Shown here piece by piece: positions 23,865 to 34,170 of a DNA stretch of 64,000 nt. A program made the position numbers and the translations under genes. Source of the stretch: Dasypus novemcinctus (taxonomy: Eukaryota; Chordata; Mammalia; Cingulata; Dasypodidae); NCBI RefSeq assembly GCF_030445035.2, contig NC_080688.1, positions 61,827,949 to 61,891,948 of the forward strand. The letters are read 5' to 3'. Position 1 is the stretch's first letter; every line of letters begins with the position of its first letter. Below the pieces are notes generated by a model. It saw only the letters and a program-made list of their open reading frames with translations. It did no database searches and was not told the origin of the DNA.

Positions 23865-24215
23865 ATATTGTAATTCCCTGATTTGCAGACTCTTGGGTAT
23901 ATAAGAACCACTGGAAGTCTTATTAACATACAGATCCCTGGGTCCCAATCCCAAAGATTTGTTTCAGTAGATCTGGGATAGAGTCAAGAATCTGTGACTC
24001 TAACTCCCAGGTTATTCAGATGCTGCTGGCTCATTGCACATTAAGTTGGTTCTTAATCTTGGCTAGATTAGAATCATTTGGGAGTTGTTAAAAATACTGA
24101 TGCCCAGGCCCCACCCAGACCAATTAAATCAGCAGTGGACCTGGGTACAGGCATTTTTTTAAAAGCCGCTGAGGGGTATAATGTGCAGGCAGGGTTGGAA
24201 ATACTGCACTGGGGT
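23865..24215 (+). mobile_element. Two further MER5-type fragments
   Basis: 23865-24030 contains a degraded MER5-like body (cagatccctgggtcccaatcc, ttcagtagatctgg, gttattcagatgctgctgg). 24040-24215 contains another with gaatcatttgggagttgtta, catttttttaaaagccgctg and gtgcaggcagggttg. Both are old and lack clear terminal duplications. With 22088-23812 they make three consecutive hAT-type copies. Confidence 0.6.
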
Positions 24216-26124
24216 CTGTTTCCTGGGCCCCAATCTGTCCCCAAAAAGTCACGTGTGCAGCCTTCACCTTCCTCAGTGAATTTTGATCAAGGAAGTACAG
24301 CAAGAAGGGGAGAAGCACTGAGTGCCTGCAGGTGGGAGGGGCAGAGACAGGAGGCACAGGGACTCCTCAGAAGTGAGGTCTATCTTTTTATCAATGTTGT
24401 TGGGAAGTGGGGGTGGCCCTACACCCCAAAGGAGATTAGATTTTTAAAAAACAACACAACTAACCAGAAGCCTCCGGCTCCATAGGCTGAGCTGACAAGC
24501 AAGGTTCTGCATTGGCCAGGAAGCCTGACAAATGAGCTGCCTGGCCCAGGAAGGAAACAAGACAGTTTGTCCACAGCGTCTCTGCCCATGCCGCTCAGTG
24601 AGGCAGCGGCTCTGGATGTGCACACACAGGCGAGGTGGCCCGCCCAGAGAAGCGTGGCTGGAGGTGAGAAGCAGCAGGTGTGCTGTGGGAGCAGGTACGG
24701 GTGGGGCAGGAGGCTGCCCCAGAGGCAGGGACGGAGGGGTCAGGGGTGGAGGTGGTGATGGGAGCCGCTGCTGCTGCCGGTGGGCAGGTGGCGCAAAGAG
24801 AAAGGGAGCTCCATCAAGGAGCCCTGATGAAGCGGATATCAGAGAGAAGAAGGAAAGGAGGTGGAGAAAGGCAGGACGCAGGAGCAATGAGAGAGCGCAA
24901 GGGCTGGTGGGCCAGGCGGAGCAGCAACAGGAAGAGAGCAAAAAGCAGGCTGGTTTTGGTGACCTGGCGTCTCCACGGCAGTGCCGGGGGGCCGGGGCAG
25001 GGCCAGGGGTGGTCCTCACTGCTTTCCCCGGCATGCATTTCTTGAGCGGTCAGTCTGAGTCAAGAGGAGCCACTGCCGTGTTGGGGAGGGGACTGTTATT
25101 GCTAGGGTGTGTGTGAGCTGCCGTGGCAGGGAGATCACAGGTGGGTGGTGGGTGAACAAGGCAGCAGAGCACTGAGAAATCTGGTGCTCGGGCCACAGCC
25201 CAAGCTAGCTCCCTCAGACTCCCGCGGGAGGGTGCAGGCAGGAGGGGTTTTTTGGAGCGCCCCAGCGGATGCCAACATGCAGTAGAAGAAGGTGTGGGGC
25301 ACTCAGACCAGTGCCCTTGAAGATGGAGAGGCTACAGGGAGGTTTTCTAGGCATTGCTGGGTGGGAGGAGCCCCAGGTGGCATTATTTTGTCAAGGGGCT
25401 CTCAGCCCATCCCTGATATCATCAAGTTGGCCTCTCAACAAGCAATTCTTTTCTCTTTTTAAAAAACTTTTTATAAATGTTGCATGTTACTTGGTTACCA
25501 CAAGGCAACAACTGTGATAACAATAAATATGCTTTGGTCAACGGTTACACTCCCCACTTATTTTTGTTCATTTGTCAGTCTTGAGGGATTTGGGGCGACG
25601 TCCAAGCTGACTGCTTCAGGCTGAGAAGGGGCGTAGATATTACCGGGCAGAGGAATGGACTTGCTTTGCTTGCAGTTGAAGATACTCCTTCCTTTTGGGC
25701 TGGGGCTGGTCCATCATCCTCATTTTGTTAGTTGTCCAGGGCAGGCCTGAAGAACTGGAGAGGAGGAGCTGGTCACACATCTGCTGGGTTTCTGAGCTCC
25801 ACTGGCATAGGAACCATCGAAGGTTTAAAGTCTCTGAAAAATATATTTAACAAGTTAATTGAAGAGCCTATGTTCAAATAAAGAAAGTAGAAGAATCATG
25901 ATCAGAGGATTTATAACTAAGTAAAACTCTGTTATGTTGAGGAAATAGCTTTGCGTAGATTCCTGGATAGAGCCCGGCGAGAGGATGTTGATTTCAGTGG
26001 CCTTGTGCCTTGCCTGCGCTGTCCCGACGTCCCTAAGGCCCGCAGAGGCACTTTTGTTTGTGGCTTTGTTTACTGAGGCATTTAGTGGAGTCTGGCTGAG
26101 AACTCCCAACTCATACTGAAATCT
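24216..26124. other. GC-rich stretch without a recognised gene
   Basis: GC content is raised around 24,530-25,300. Open frames of up to 196 codons exist on both strands there, but they overlap antisense, are low-complexity (Arg/Gly or Pro/Leu/Ser) and show no domain. I found no splice-site-bounded exon. It could be a promoter-proximal or regulatory region; the sequence does not decide. Confidence 0.45.
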
Positions 26125-26250
26125 CTTTGCCATAAAAACTCTATTTTATTTGATATTTCCCCCTTTTGCTCAAGATCTTTCTTCAAATGTGTTGCTGATT
26201 TAACACTTGGTAATAATCCCTCGGTGCCAGGGAGGCTCATCCCTGGGAGG
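26125..26250 (-). mobile_element. Short L1 3'-UTR fragment
   Basis: About 125 bp correspond, in reverse, to the 'ggatgagcctccctggcaccgaggga' and following blocks of the lineage L1 3' UTR (shared with 35155-35390). It lacks an A-tail and is an isolated fragment. Confidence 0.6.
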
Positions 26251-27210
26251 CAACAAGCAATTCTTAAATCAGATTCTGCACAATAGCTTGTGTTGCTGGC
26301 TCCACTGAAGACCTGCAGAATCCTCCTCTCCCAGGGAACCATTCTGCACACCCATTTGTTTTTGTTCTTACACTTCCTGAGAGATTCTGCAAATTATTTG
26401 CAGGTTCTTATCATGGACAGTCCATCCTGCTTCCTGCGCTGCGCATGCGGGGCCGGCTTCCCCCGCTGAGACCCATGCAGTCATGCGGGACCCTGCTCTT
26501 TCATCCTCTGCTGCCACTGTCTTGCAATACTTACTACTCTTTGAAAAGGAGGCTCCATTTGGCACTGGGCCCCACAAATAGTGTAGCCATGCTGCACCGG
26601 GCTCTCTTGGAGGCGGTTGGGGCGCTCCCTCCCACGGCAGCAGCCTCCCATCCTGCCTGAACTAATTCGCTTTTCAAACTCCCTCCTCACTCGGGACAGC
26701 ATGAGGCAGCAACACCACTTGGCATACACAAAAGGGCCCGCAAGGAGAGGGTGCATGCCCAAGGAAAAGGAAAGTGCAGAGGAGGCAGCTGCCACCGAGC
26801 CCGCCCACCTGGGCAACTGGAACAAGCCAGAAACGGTCACGGATGCCCCAGTGGGGCTAAGAAAAGGCCCAGAGCCCTTCTCTAGGTCATCCAGCAAGAT
26901 GCAGGGCTGCAAAAAGAGCCGCTGGCCACATACACCCCTGGGTGCCCTTTGAAAGGAAGTTTAGCAGGATTTCACCCAAACCTGGGCATGTGGGGAGGGG
27001 CGGTCCATGTGATCTGCCACCCTGTGCAGTGCAGCACACGTAACTCACTCAGGAAACGCCTTCCCTGCTACGCACTCTGCGTGTGGGTCAAGACCACACG
27101 CCTCTCGCTGCCACCCTACCTCTAGGCCCTGTCATGTGGCACATGCTTGCTAAATAGCTCCTTGAGCTTCCCTTAAGCCTGGCATTCATCCCAGAAGGTG
27201 TGTATTTAAG
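26251..27210. other. Unassigned, GC-rich stretch
   Basis: No recognised gene or repeat. Overlapping antisense open frames of 111 and 143 codons (26481-26952) have no domain or splice support. Confidence 0.45.
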
Positions 27211-27214
27211 CCAG

Positions 27215-27335
27215 GCAATGTCTGCTCAAAATGCAAATTCTGGGGCCCCATCCTCAAATATTGGTATTGGGTTGGTATGGGGTACCCAGAATCTGCATTT
27301 TCCACACGCATCCCAGGTGACTTGAGAGGGCTGAT
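27215..27335 (+). mobile_element. MER5-like fragment
   Basis: A degraded palindromic pattern (tgcaaattctggggcccc ... cccagaatctgcattttcc ... cccaggtgactt) matches the MER5 layout. It is old and truncated. Confidence 0.5.
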
Positions 27336-28074
27336 TCCCCCAGGTGTCTGGAGGATGGAGGGAGGTGGGTAGGAGAGGAGGCTCCGGACAGGATGTGAGC
27401 AGGATGCCCCTGGAGACCCAGGGTGACTGAGCATCGCGGGCAGCTGGCCGGCCATCAGGCAATTCTGCACAGCCTGGTGCTTGTGAGGTCGCAGCCCAGG
27501 GTCGAGCAGGTGCCAAGGGCGGTGAGAGACCCTCACCCACCTCTCTCCCTCCGTCACTGCAGCCACCCAAGTGGCCCAGAGCAGCTCCTGGAGGCCACAG
27601 TCACTGCCAACACAGGGAGAAGAGATTGAAACAAGATTTGGCATAACTTGAGGAAAATACAAATAGTGTGTCCATCCCCCCAAATTTAAAAAAACTCAAT
27701 TTGCCTTCAAAATTTCCTAGTAGCAACCATATTCTTTAAGAAAACTACACTGTTAGTGTAAAAATATTTACACATTAAAATGTAATAATATTGGCCATCC
27801 TTAACATTTAATTTGATATTTTCTGATCTTGCTTGTTTCATCTGGGTGGGTCTCATTTCCTCAACTAGATGGCAAATTCTGAGGTTGGGGACCTCATCTT
27901 ATAATTACTTAGAGACATATATTCTTGGGACCAAATATATTGCTGAACACACATAGCCTGTGTTCCCGGTGACCCTGCTGCTTGGCTCAGCTGACGCTTG
28001 GACTCGAGGTTCTAGGATGTTGTTTGAGGGAAGAGCGGGGGAGGCCGTGTGTGAGTGTTCACCCAGTGGGCTTG
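27336..28074. other. Unassigned stretch
   Basis: No gene or family recognised. An AT-rich part (27,640-27,850) separates two GC-richer parts. The 165-codon minus frame (27186-27683) runs partly through the MER5 fragment and is unsupported. Confidence 0.45.
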
Positions 28075-28245
28075 GGGGTCCAGAGACCTGGATTCCAGCC
28101 CCAGCTCTGCTGCTGGCTCTGCCAGCTCCATGACTTTGAACAAATTACCTCTCAGCCTCCATTTCCTCATCTATGCAGTGGGAGTAATAATAGCTAACAA
28201 TAGCACAGGGTTGTAGGGCTGTTGTGAGGCTCAAATGACTGGACT
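28075..28245 (-). mobile_element. MIR SINE
   Basis: It reads as the complement of the mammalian-wide MIR core: ctgggattccag-like, 'ccagctctgctgctggctctgcc', gtttcctcatct-type segment, then ataatagctaacaa and ggttgtagggctgttgtgag. This ancient tRNA-derived SINE is shared by mammals. Confidence 0.8.
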
Positions 28246-28264
28246 GTAGAGAGGCTTCACACTT

Positions 28265-28585
28265 TAGTGTGAGCACAGAGCACCCCAGCATCTTGTGAAA
28301 ATGCCAATTCTAATTCACTACGTCCCAAATAGGGCCTGAGATTCTGCATGTCTATAAGCTTTCACCTGCTACCAGTGCTCCTGGTTCCTGGGCCAAACTG
28401 AGAGTCCCAGGTCTAAAAGGCAGAGGTTCTCAGTGTGTGATCTCAGCATCACCTGTGAGAAATGTAAATTCTCAGGCCCTTCGCTGAATCGGACGCTGGG
28501 GGCTGAGACCAGCAAGTGATGGTTTCACAAGGCCTCCAGGTGATTCTGATGCAGGCTACAGTTTGAGAATCACTAAGCTCCATTC
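28265..28585 (+). mobile_element. Two adjacent MER5-type copies
   Basis: 28265-28410 and 28418-28585 each show the MER5 pattern (agcatcacctgtgagaaatg, caggccct, ggtgattctgatgcaggc, tttgagaatcact). The second is better preserved and has recognisable ends. Confidence 0.68.
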
Positions 28586-28779
28586 TCAGCACAGTACTGA
28601 GGACTTAGTGAGTTCTTCACCTGGAAGTCCTTAAATGCCTACGGCTCACCTGTCGAGCACATCGTACCTGCTCAAAGGTATTCGTGTGTCATCACAGACA
28701 CTGTTCTAGACATTTGAAAATTGCAGAGGACTCTCCTCTCTAAGCTCTACCTGACTTTGATTCTTTATAAATCTTCTAT

Positions 28780-29230
28780 TTTATAATATATATTTTTGAG
28801 GAGGTACTTCAATGGAGGTTATATTTCAAAATTCAAGTTCAAAGATTTAAAAAAACCACAGATACAAAAGTCTCCCCTAACCTCCATCTCGGTCACACAG
28901 TTGTCCATTTCCTTTCCCCAGGCCTAATCCATGCTGCTAGTTTTTTTTTTAATTTATTTAAAATAGTTATAATAAACTACTTAACTCCTGCAAAATGGTA
29001 GAAAAAAAGAATACAACAAATACCTGCCCTGGAACACACATGTACCTACCACCCATCTTAAGAAATGGAATATAATTGAAGCCCTCCTCACATCCCGCTG
29101 GTCCCATAGCATGATCAGACTGTCTTAATTAATAAAGCTTTAAAATATATCTTTGTCAGTGGTAGGGCAACCCCACCCTCACCCTGTCTTACTCTTCATC
29201 CTCAAAATTTTTTTGTTTATTCTTTTACCT
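28780..29230 (-). mobile_element. Ancient L1 3'-end fragment
   Basis: In reverse it resembles the 3' part of L1M/HAL1-type elements: 'cacccatcttaagaaatgg' and 'acctccatctcggtcacac' blocks. It is strongly diverged and has no readable coding region. Confidence 0.45.
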
Positions 29231-29240
29231 TTGATATTAC

Positions 29241-29736
29241 ATATTTTTTTATTTTTTTATTTTATTTTTTTAAAAGATACTTAGATTACATAAATGTTAC
29301 ATTAAATATGTAGGAGATTCCCAAATGCCCCACTCTCTATTCTCCCACACTTTCCTGCATTAACAACATCATTCATTAGTGCAGTACATTTGTTACAATT
29401 GATGAACACATATTGGAGCATTGTCACTATGTGAACATTATAGTTAAAACTCTCTCCCACACATTTTTGTAAGTTATGACATGATATATAATGGCCTGTA
29501 TCCATCACTGCAACATCATTTAGGACAATTCTAATGTCCCTAAAATGCCACCATATTACTCTTTTTTTTTTTTTTTAAGATACTTAGGTTACATAAATAT
29601 TACATATAAAATAGAGGGGATTCCTATATGCCCTGCTCCCCACACCTCCCACATTTTCCCACATTAACAACATCCTTCATTAGTGTGGTACATTCATTGC
29701 AATTGATAAGCACATTCTGGAGCATTGCCAATAAGG
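29241..29736 (-). mobile_element. Two L1 3' ends in tandem, sharing one target duplication
   Basis: Two copies of the lineage L1 3' end, each starting with a T-run (A-tail in reverse) then aagatactta(g)attacataaa, lie head-to-tail at about 29245-29560 and 29562-29736. Only the outer edges carry a matching gatattac (29233-29240 and 29737-29744). That suggests either one insertion of a duplicated 3' end or an insertion into the A-tail of the other. Confidence 0.68.
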
Positions 29737-29744
29737 GATATTAC

Positions 29745-30930
29745 GTATTAATTGTTAAATCAGTCAGTTATCCAGGAAAGAACTCTGTTTGCAATTTAAT
29801 TAATTTGTGAATTTAGTGCAATTCTAATTTGGGGAAAACTGATATCATTGTGATATTGAGTCTTTCTTATCCATGAACGTGAAAAACATCTCTTCATTTA
29901 GGTCACCCTTAGTATCATTCAATACTTTTTATAGTTTTCTCCAAAAAAAAAAATTATACCTTTTATTAGATCGATTCCTAGCCATCTTATTTTTCTTTTG
30001 CTATTATAATATTTAATACTATTTATGCTTATTTACATTTTCTGAATGTTTGTTAGTGTTATATAAGAATGCAGTTGATTTTTTAATATTGTTCAAGTCT
30101 CATTCATTCATTAATTTATGTAGATCCTACTGTATTTTCTATGTAGACAATCTGTGTAGGTTGGTTTAGATAAACCTTGACAGTCACTTCACGTTTTCTT
30201 TTTTTGGTTTTAACACCCTGCCTGGGACCTCCAAAAGTGCTTGCAGTGGTAACAGACGGCATCCTGATCTCTCTTGTAACTTTTTTAAAAGGCATGCTTC
30301 CCACATTTGAGCATTAGAGTTGATGTTTTTTGAGGGGTTGGGGTAAATATTTTGTTATCAGGTTAAGGAAATTCCCTTCTATCCCCAGATGGCTGGGAGT
30401 AGTGAATTTTTTCAAATTCCTTTTCTACATTTATTGAGATAATTGTTTGTCTTTTATCCTTTAATCTGTTAATATGAGTGTGCATGTGTGTGTTTATGTG
30501 TTGATACTACTTTGATTAGAATTTTTGCCTCTGTATTCATGAGTGAGACTGGCCTGTAATTGTTTTCCTCTTAGCACCATTGGTATTGAGCTTGTCTAAT
30601 AAAGTAATCTTGAGAATATCTTTATATTCTCTATTCTCTGGAAGAATTTGTAGAAGACTGGATTCATTCATTTCTTAAACATATGATAGTTATACCCCTA
30701 AAACAGTCCAGCCTAATGGCTTTTTGTGAGGTGTTGGTGGGATTTTATTTTTGTATATTCTGTGTGGTTTGGTTTGGTGGGTAGATTTTAAATTTCATGT
30801 TTAATTTCTTTAAGGATAGTCAAGTAACCATTTCTTCTTCAAACTTTCTGTGAACTTATGTATAACTCTATAAACAACGTGTGGTTTGATTTCTTAATTT
30901 TTTTTTAATCTAATCCAACATTTTGTCCTT
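29745..30930 (-). pseudogene. Ancient L1 ORF2 remnant
   Basis: Read on the minus strand, the sequence follows the RT and C-terminal region of old L1 elements. The complementary text shows typical antisense landmarks such as 'actggcctgtaattgttttcc' near 30547 and 'cattgtgatattgagtctt' near 29848. No frame longer than about 60 codons survives. Confidence 0.65.
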
Positions 30931-31200
30931 TTTCTTACTAGAGCAGTCGTAGGTTTACAGAGAAATCATGCAGAAGTACCAGGTTCCCATATAATCCCCC
31001 CTGACACACACACACAGTTTTCCCTATTATTAACATTTTGCGTTAGTGTGGTATCTTTGTGACAACTGATGAAACAATATTATTATAATTATACTATTAA
31101 CTATAGTCCATAGTTTACATTAGAGTTCACTGTATTGTACAGGTCTATGGGTTTTTAAAAAATATTTATTCTGGTAATAGATATACAACCTAAAATAAAA
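30931..31200 (-). mobile_element. L1 3'-end fragment, older type
   Basis: Landmarks are aggtttacagagaaatcatg, ttcccatataatccccc and 'agttcactgtattgtac' (complement of the 3' UTR), with a (ca)n run near 31003-31013. The same segment type occurs at 55756-56010. It is placed next to the ancient ORF2 remnant but may be a separate insertion. Confidence 0.6.
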
Positions 31201-31391
31201 TACATATATATATAATATATCTATACATATGTACAACTTCCTTATTCTAGTCTCTGACCTTAATCTTTGTCATGATTTCCTTCTCTTTTTCTCTCTGGGC
31301 CGATGTGGGTAGATTCTTCAGCTCCCTCTTCTGGCTCACTAATTCTTTATTCAGGTTTTTTTCCTACTCTTTAACCTGCCCGTTGAATTTT

Positions 31392-31476
31392 TTTTTAAGG
31401 AGGTACCAGGGATTGAACTTGGGACCTCGTACATGTGAAGCCGGCACTCAACCACTGAGCTCCACCTGCTCCACCT
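31392..31476 (-). mobile_element. tRNA-Ala-type SINE monomer
   Basis: In reverse: T-run, ggaggtaccagggattgaac (B box complement: gggttcaat-like), then ccactgagctccacc (A box complement). It is bracketed by gttgaatttt at 31382-31391 and 31477-31486. The close fit to a tRNA-Ala gene supports the tRNA-Ala origin. It is not a functional tRNA gene: no acceptor stem pairing and an A-tail. Confidence 0.82.
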
Positions 31477-31519
31477 GTTGAATTTTAAGTATCAATGATT
31501 ACTGTAGTTTTCTATGAGT

Positions 31520-32020
31520 TTTAGTTTAATTTTCATATCTATCTAATCAATTGTTTTCTTTTCCCAATCAGCCTTCTTGAGGTATAATTTACATACAGTG
31601 ACACAATTTTGTGTACAATTTGATATATTCTGACAACTATCTAGTCATGAAACCACTTCCACAATCATGATATAGAATATTCCCATCACCCCAAAAAGTC
31701 CCATCATCTTCTTTGTAGTCACTCCGCCCCCAGCAGCCCAGCCCCCAGCAACCACTAACCTGCTTTCTCTCACTACAATCATATATTTTCTAGTATTTCA
31801 TATAAATAGATTCATAAGGTATGCAGTCTTTTGTTTTTGGCTTCTTTCTTTGACAGGTTTTTGAGATTTATCCATATACTTACCATTTACCTCAACAATC
31901 CCACCTTAGGTATATATTCAAGAAGAAAGTATATGTCAACACAAAATCTATACTTGAAAGTTGATAGCAGCTTTATACAGAACAGCTAAATCCAAATGTG
32001 CATCAGTCGGTGAACGGATT
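31520..32020. mobile_element. Ancient L1 fragment with inverted parts
   Basis: 31,540-31,880 reads as the complement of an old L1 3' region (tataatttacatacagtg, 'atgatatagaatattcccatc', ttttgagatttatccat). 31,885-32,020 reads in the + direction as ORF2 C-terminal sequence (caatcccacc, tataca, caaatgtgcatcagtcggtg). Opposite orientations of neighbouring pieces are the signature of twin-priming inversion, or of two insertions. Confidence 0.55.
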
Positions 32021-34158
32021 ATATGTGTGTCTATGTGTATATCAGCAGTTTTAAAAAGCATGAACTATTGATGTCATTTTTATAGACTTTATTCCTCGTT
32101 GATATTTCCATACCCTCCATTTCTGCAAACATTTTTAACATATTTATTTACAGTCTGTATCTGAAAATTCTATTGTCTAATGCCTTTGAGGACCTTAAAC
32201 TGTTGCTTATTGTCTGTTGACTCTTTCACGGTAACTTGCTTCCTCAGATATTTTTGTAAACTCCTATCTTAAGCTCACATTTGGCTTAGTTAGACATGTA
32301 GGAATCCCAAGGATTGGATTTAAGGATGCATCTTTCCAGAGAGGATGTGATTTTACTTCTCCATGCTGGAAATGCTTCTGGCACAATACTTTATAATCTT
32401 AATTTCTCAGCTTGGGGTTTCTTTGGACCATAAGATAGTATAAATTCAAATCCAAAACCTATATTAATATAGAGTTTAGGTGTGAATTCTCCAGAGATTT
32501 TGTTTTTCCACCTCAAGCCATGGCAGAAACAGACAAGTTATCTTATGACAATCTTTCTTTTCCAGCATTTGGATATTTTTCTAGACCATTCATTCCCTAA
32601 GGATACACATAGTTATTTAATGGACCTGGTTTAATGCTGGGCTCTCAAGTCCCTTTCCTCACCTCACCGAGGCCCAAAGCCTGGCCTCCTGTCCACTGTG
32701 TGTCCTTTAACACGAGGCTCTCAGGTTCTGGAATCAGCAACAGGCCTCTCCAGGGTGGTCAGGACTCCAGCATCAGTTTAAGAGTCTGTTTCCTGCTTCA
32801 TCTTCATCTTTGGTCACTGTGATTTTCTTTACTTTCTTGTGTGTTCATCTGTTCACGTAAAAATACTTGCTTTTATTTTTATCCAGGATTTTTGGTATTT
32901 TGTGGTGGGAAGATTTTAGAGTCTTGAGTTCACTACAGTGCCAGAGGGAAAGCCCTTTGTCTTTGCCACCACAATGAGATGCCGTGTTGGCTTTTGCTTT
33001 CTCTCTTTAACTTTCCCTTTATTTCCTGTATAACCCAACATGAAGATGCACTCAAACATCACAAGTCCTGTGCCAAGTGAGGGTGGGCTTCTGACAGCAC
33101 CTGAGCAGCCAAGAACCCACACCCTGTCATGGCTCAGATGGTCTCCAGGTCAGAATCAGAGATTCGCCCACAACCCACAGATGTACCCTGGGCTCAGTGG
33201 GGTGACTCCTTTGGGGGGAATCTTAGACCAACTTCATAACTCTCCTCGGAAAGAAATGCTTGGGTCCAAAGGCTCATCCCACTATAACATTTTCAATAGA
33301 AACATCGAAAGCAAACCAGCTCACAGTTGGGCTGAGAGCAGAAATTCTGCAAGTATTTAATTTTCCTTCCCTCAATGCATTTCTGTTTTCAGAAAGAGCC
33401 CAGTCTCTTATCAGTATCTTTTCCTGGGAGAAGGACTAACTGTCACAGGATGAGGAGCCGCAGAGCCCATCAGTAGGTGTCCAGCGTGAAAGAATGATTT
33501 TCCTCTTTTGTACAGTCTCTTGTGCTTCCTGTAAGGTAATTACAAAGCAAGTTTTCAGGGGCAGAATTTTGGAGGGCCACCATTCCAGGAGGAGCCAAGA
33601 GAGAGAAGCTGAAGTGCTCCTACAATGAGTGCCACGGCTAGGCTGGGTGGGATTTGCCCACATGCTGGGTTCTGTTCCATGCATTGTATTTTAATGCATA
33701 TACCAATCACACCTATTTGGAAGCACAAGAGCTTTAAAACCCCAGCTTTTCCATTACCAAATGTGGCAGAGGCCACTCCTGATCTAGTCCATATTCAGTC
33801 TCTCCTCCTTTCTTACAAATAGAATCTCAATTTGGCTAGGGCAATATTGGGTTCAGTTAAACTAAACTAAACTAAACAAGCCTCTATATCCCAGCCTCCC
33901 TTGCTTACTGGGATGACCATGGGACTAAGTACCAGCCACTGAGAAAAAAACAGGGGTTTTTTTTTGGGGGGGGGGGGGCAGGGGGCTGAAACTTCTAGGA
34001 AAACTGTTCAGAGGCAATGATTCAGCTGTCATGTGCCTTCTCCCTTTCACTCTATTAAACTTCTTGCCTGAACCGAGATATGGCGGTTTCTCCTCCTGCA
34101 GCCAAATTGAGAGCTTGAGGATGAGGCTCCTGCTAAGAATGGTAGAGAAAAAAAAACA
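32021..34158. other. Unassigned stretch with minor low-complexity
   Basis: No gene is supported. 33,860-33,879 has an aaact run, and 33,956-33,984 a T then G run. The section around 33,770-34,130 has the texture of an old DNA-transposon-like repeat but I cannot name it. The rest may be unique DNA. Confidence 0.45.
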
Positions 34159-34170
34159 AGAGGTACTCTT
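34159..34170. repeat. Target-site duplication of L1-B (left copy)
   Basis: agaggtactctt is repeated exactly at 43645-43656. The two copies bracket the 9.47-kb L1-B, with the T-run (L1 A-tail in reverse) starting immediately after this copy. This defines both ends of the insertion. Confidence 0.88.

Noticed and set aside
24444..25116. Overlapping 190-codon frames on both strands
   Set aside because: Low-complexity composition driven by GC-rich DNA, mutual antisense overlap, no domain, no splice context.
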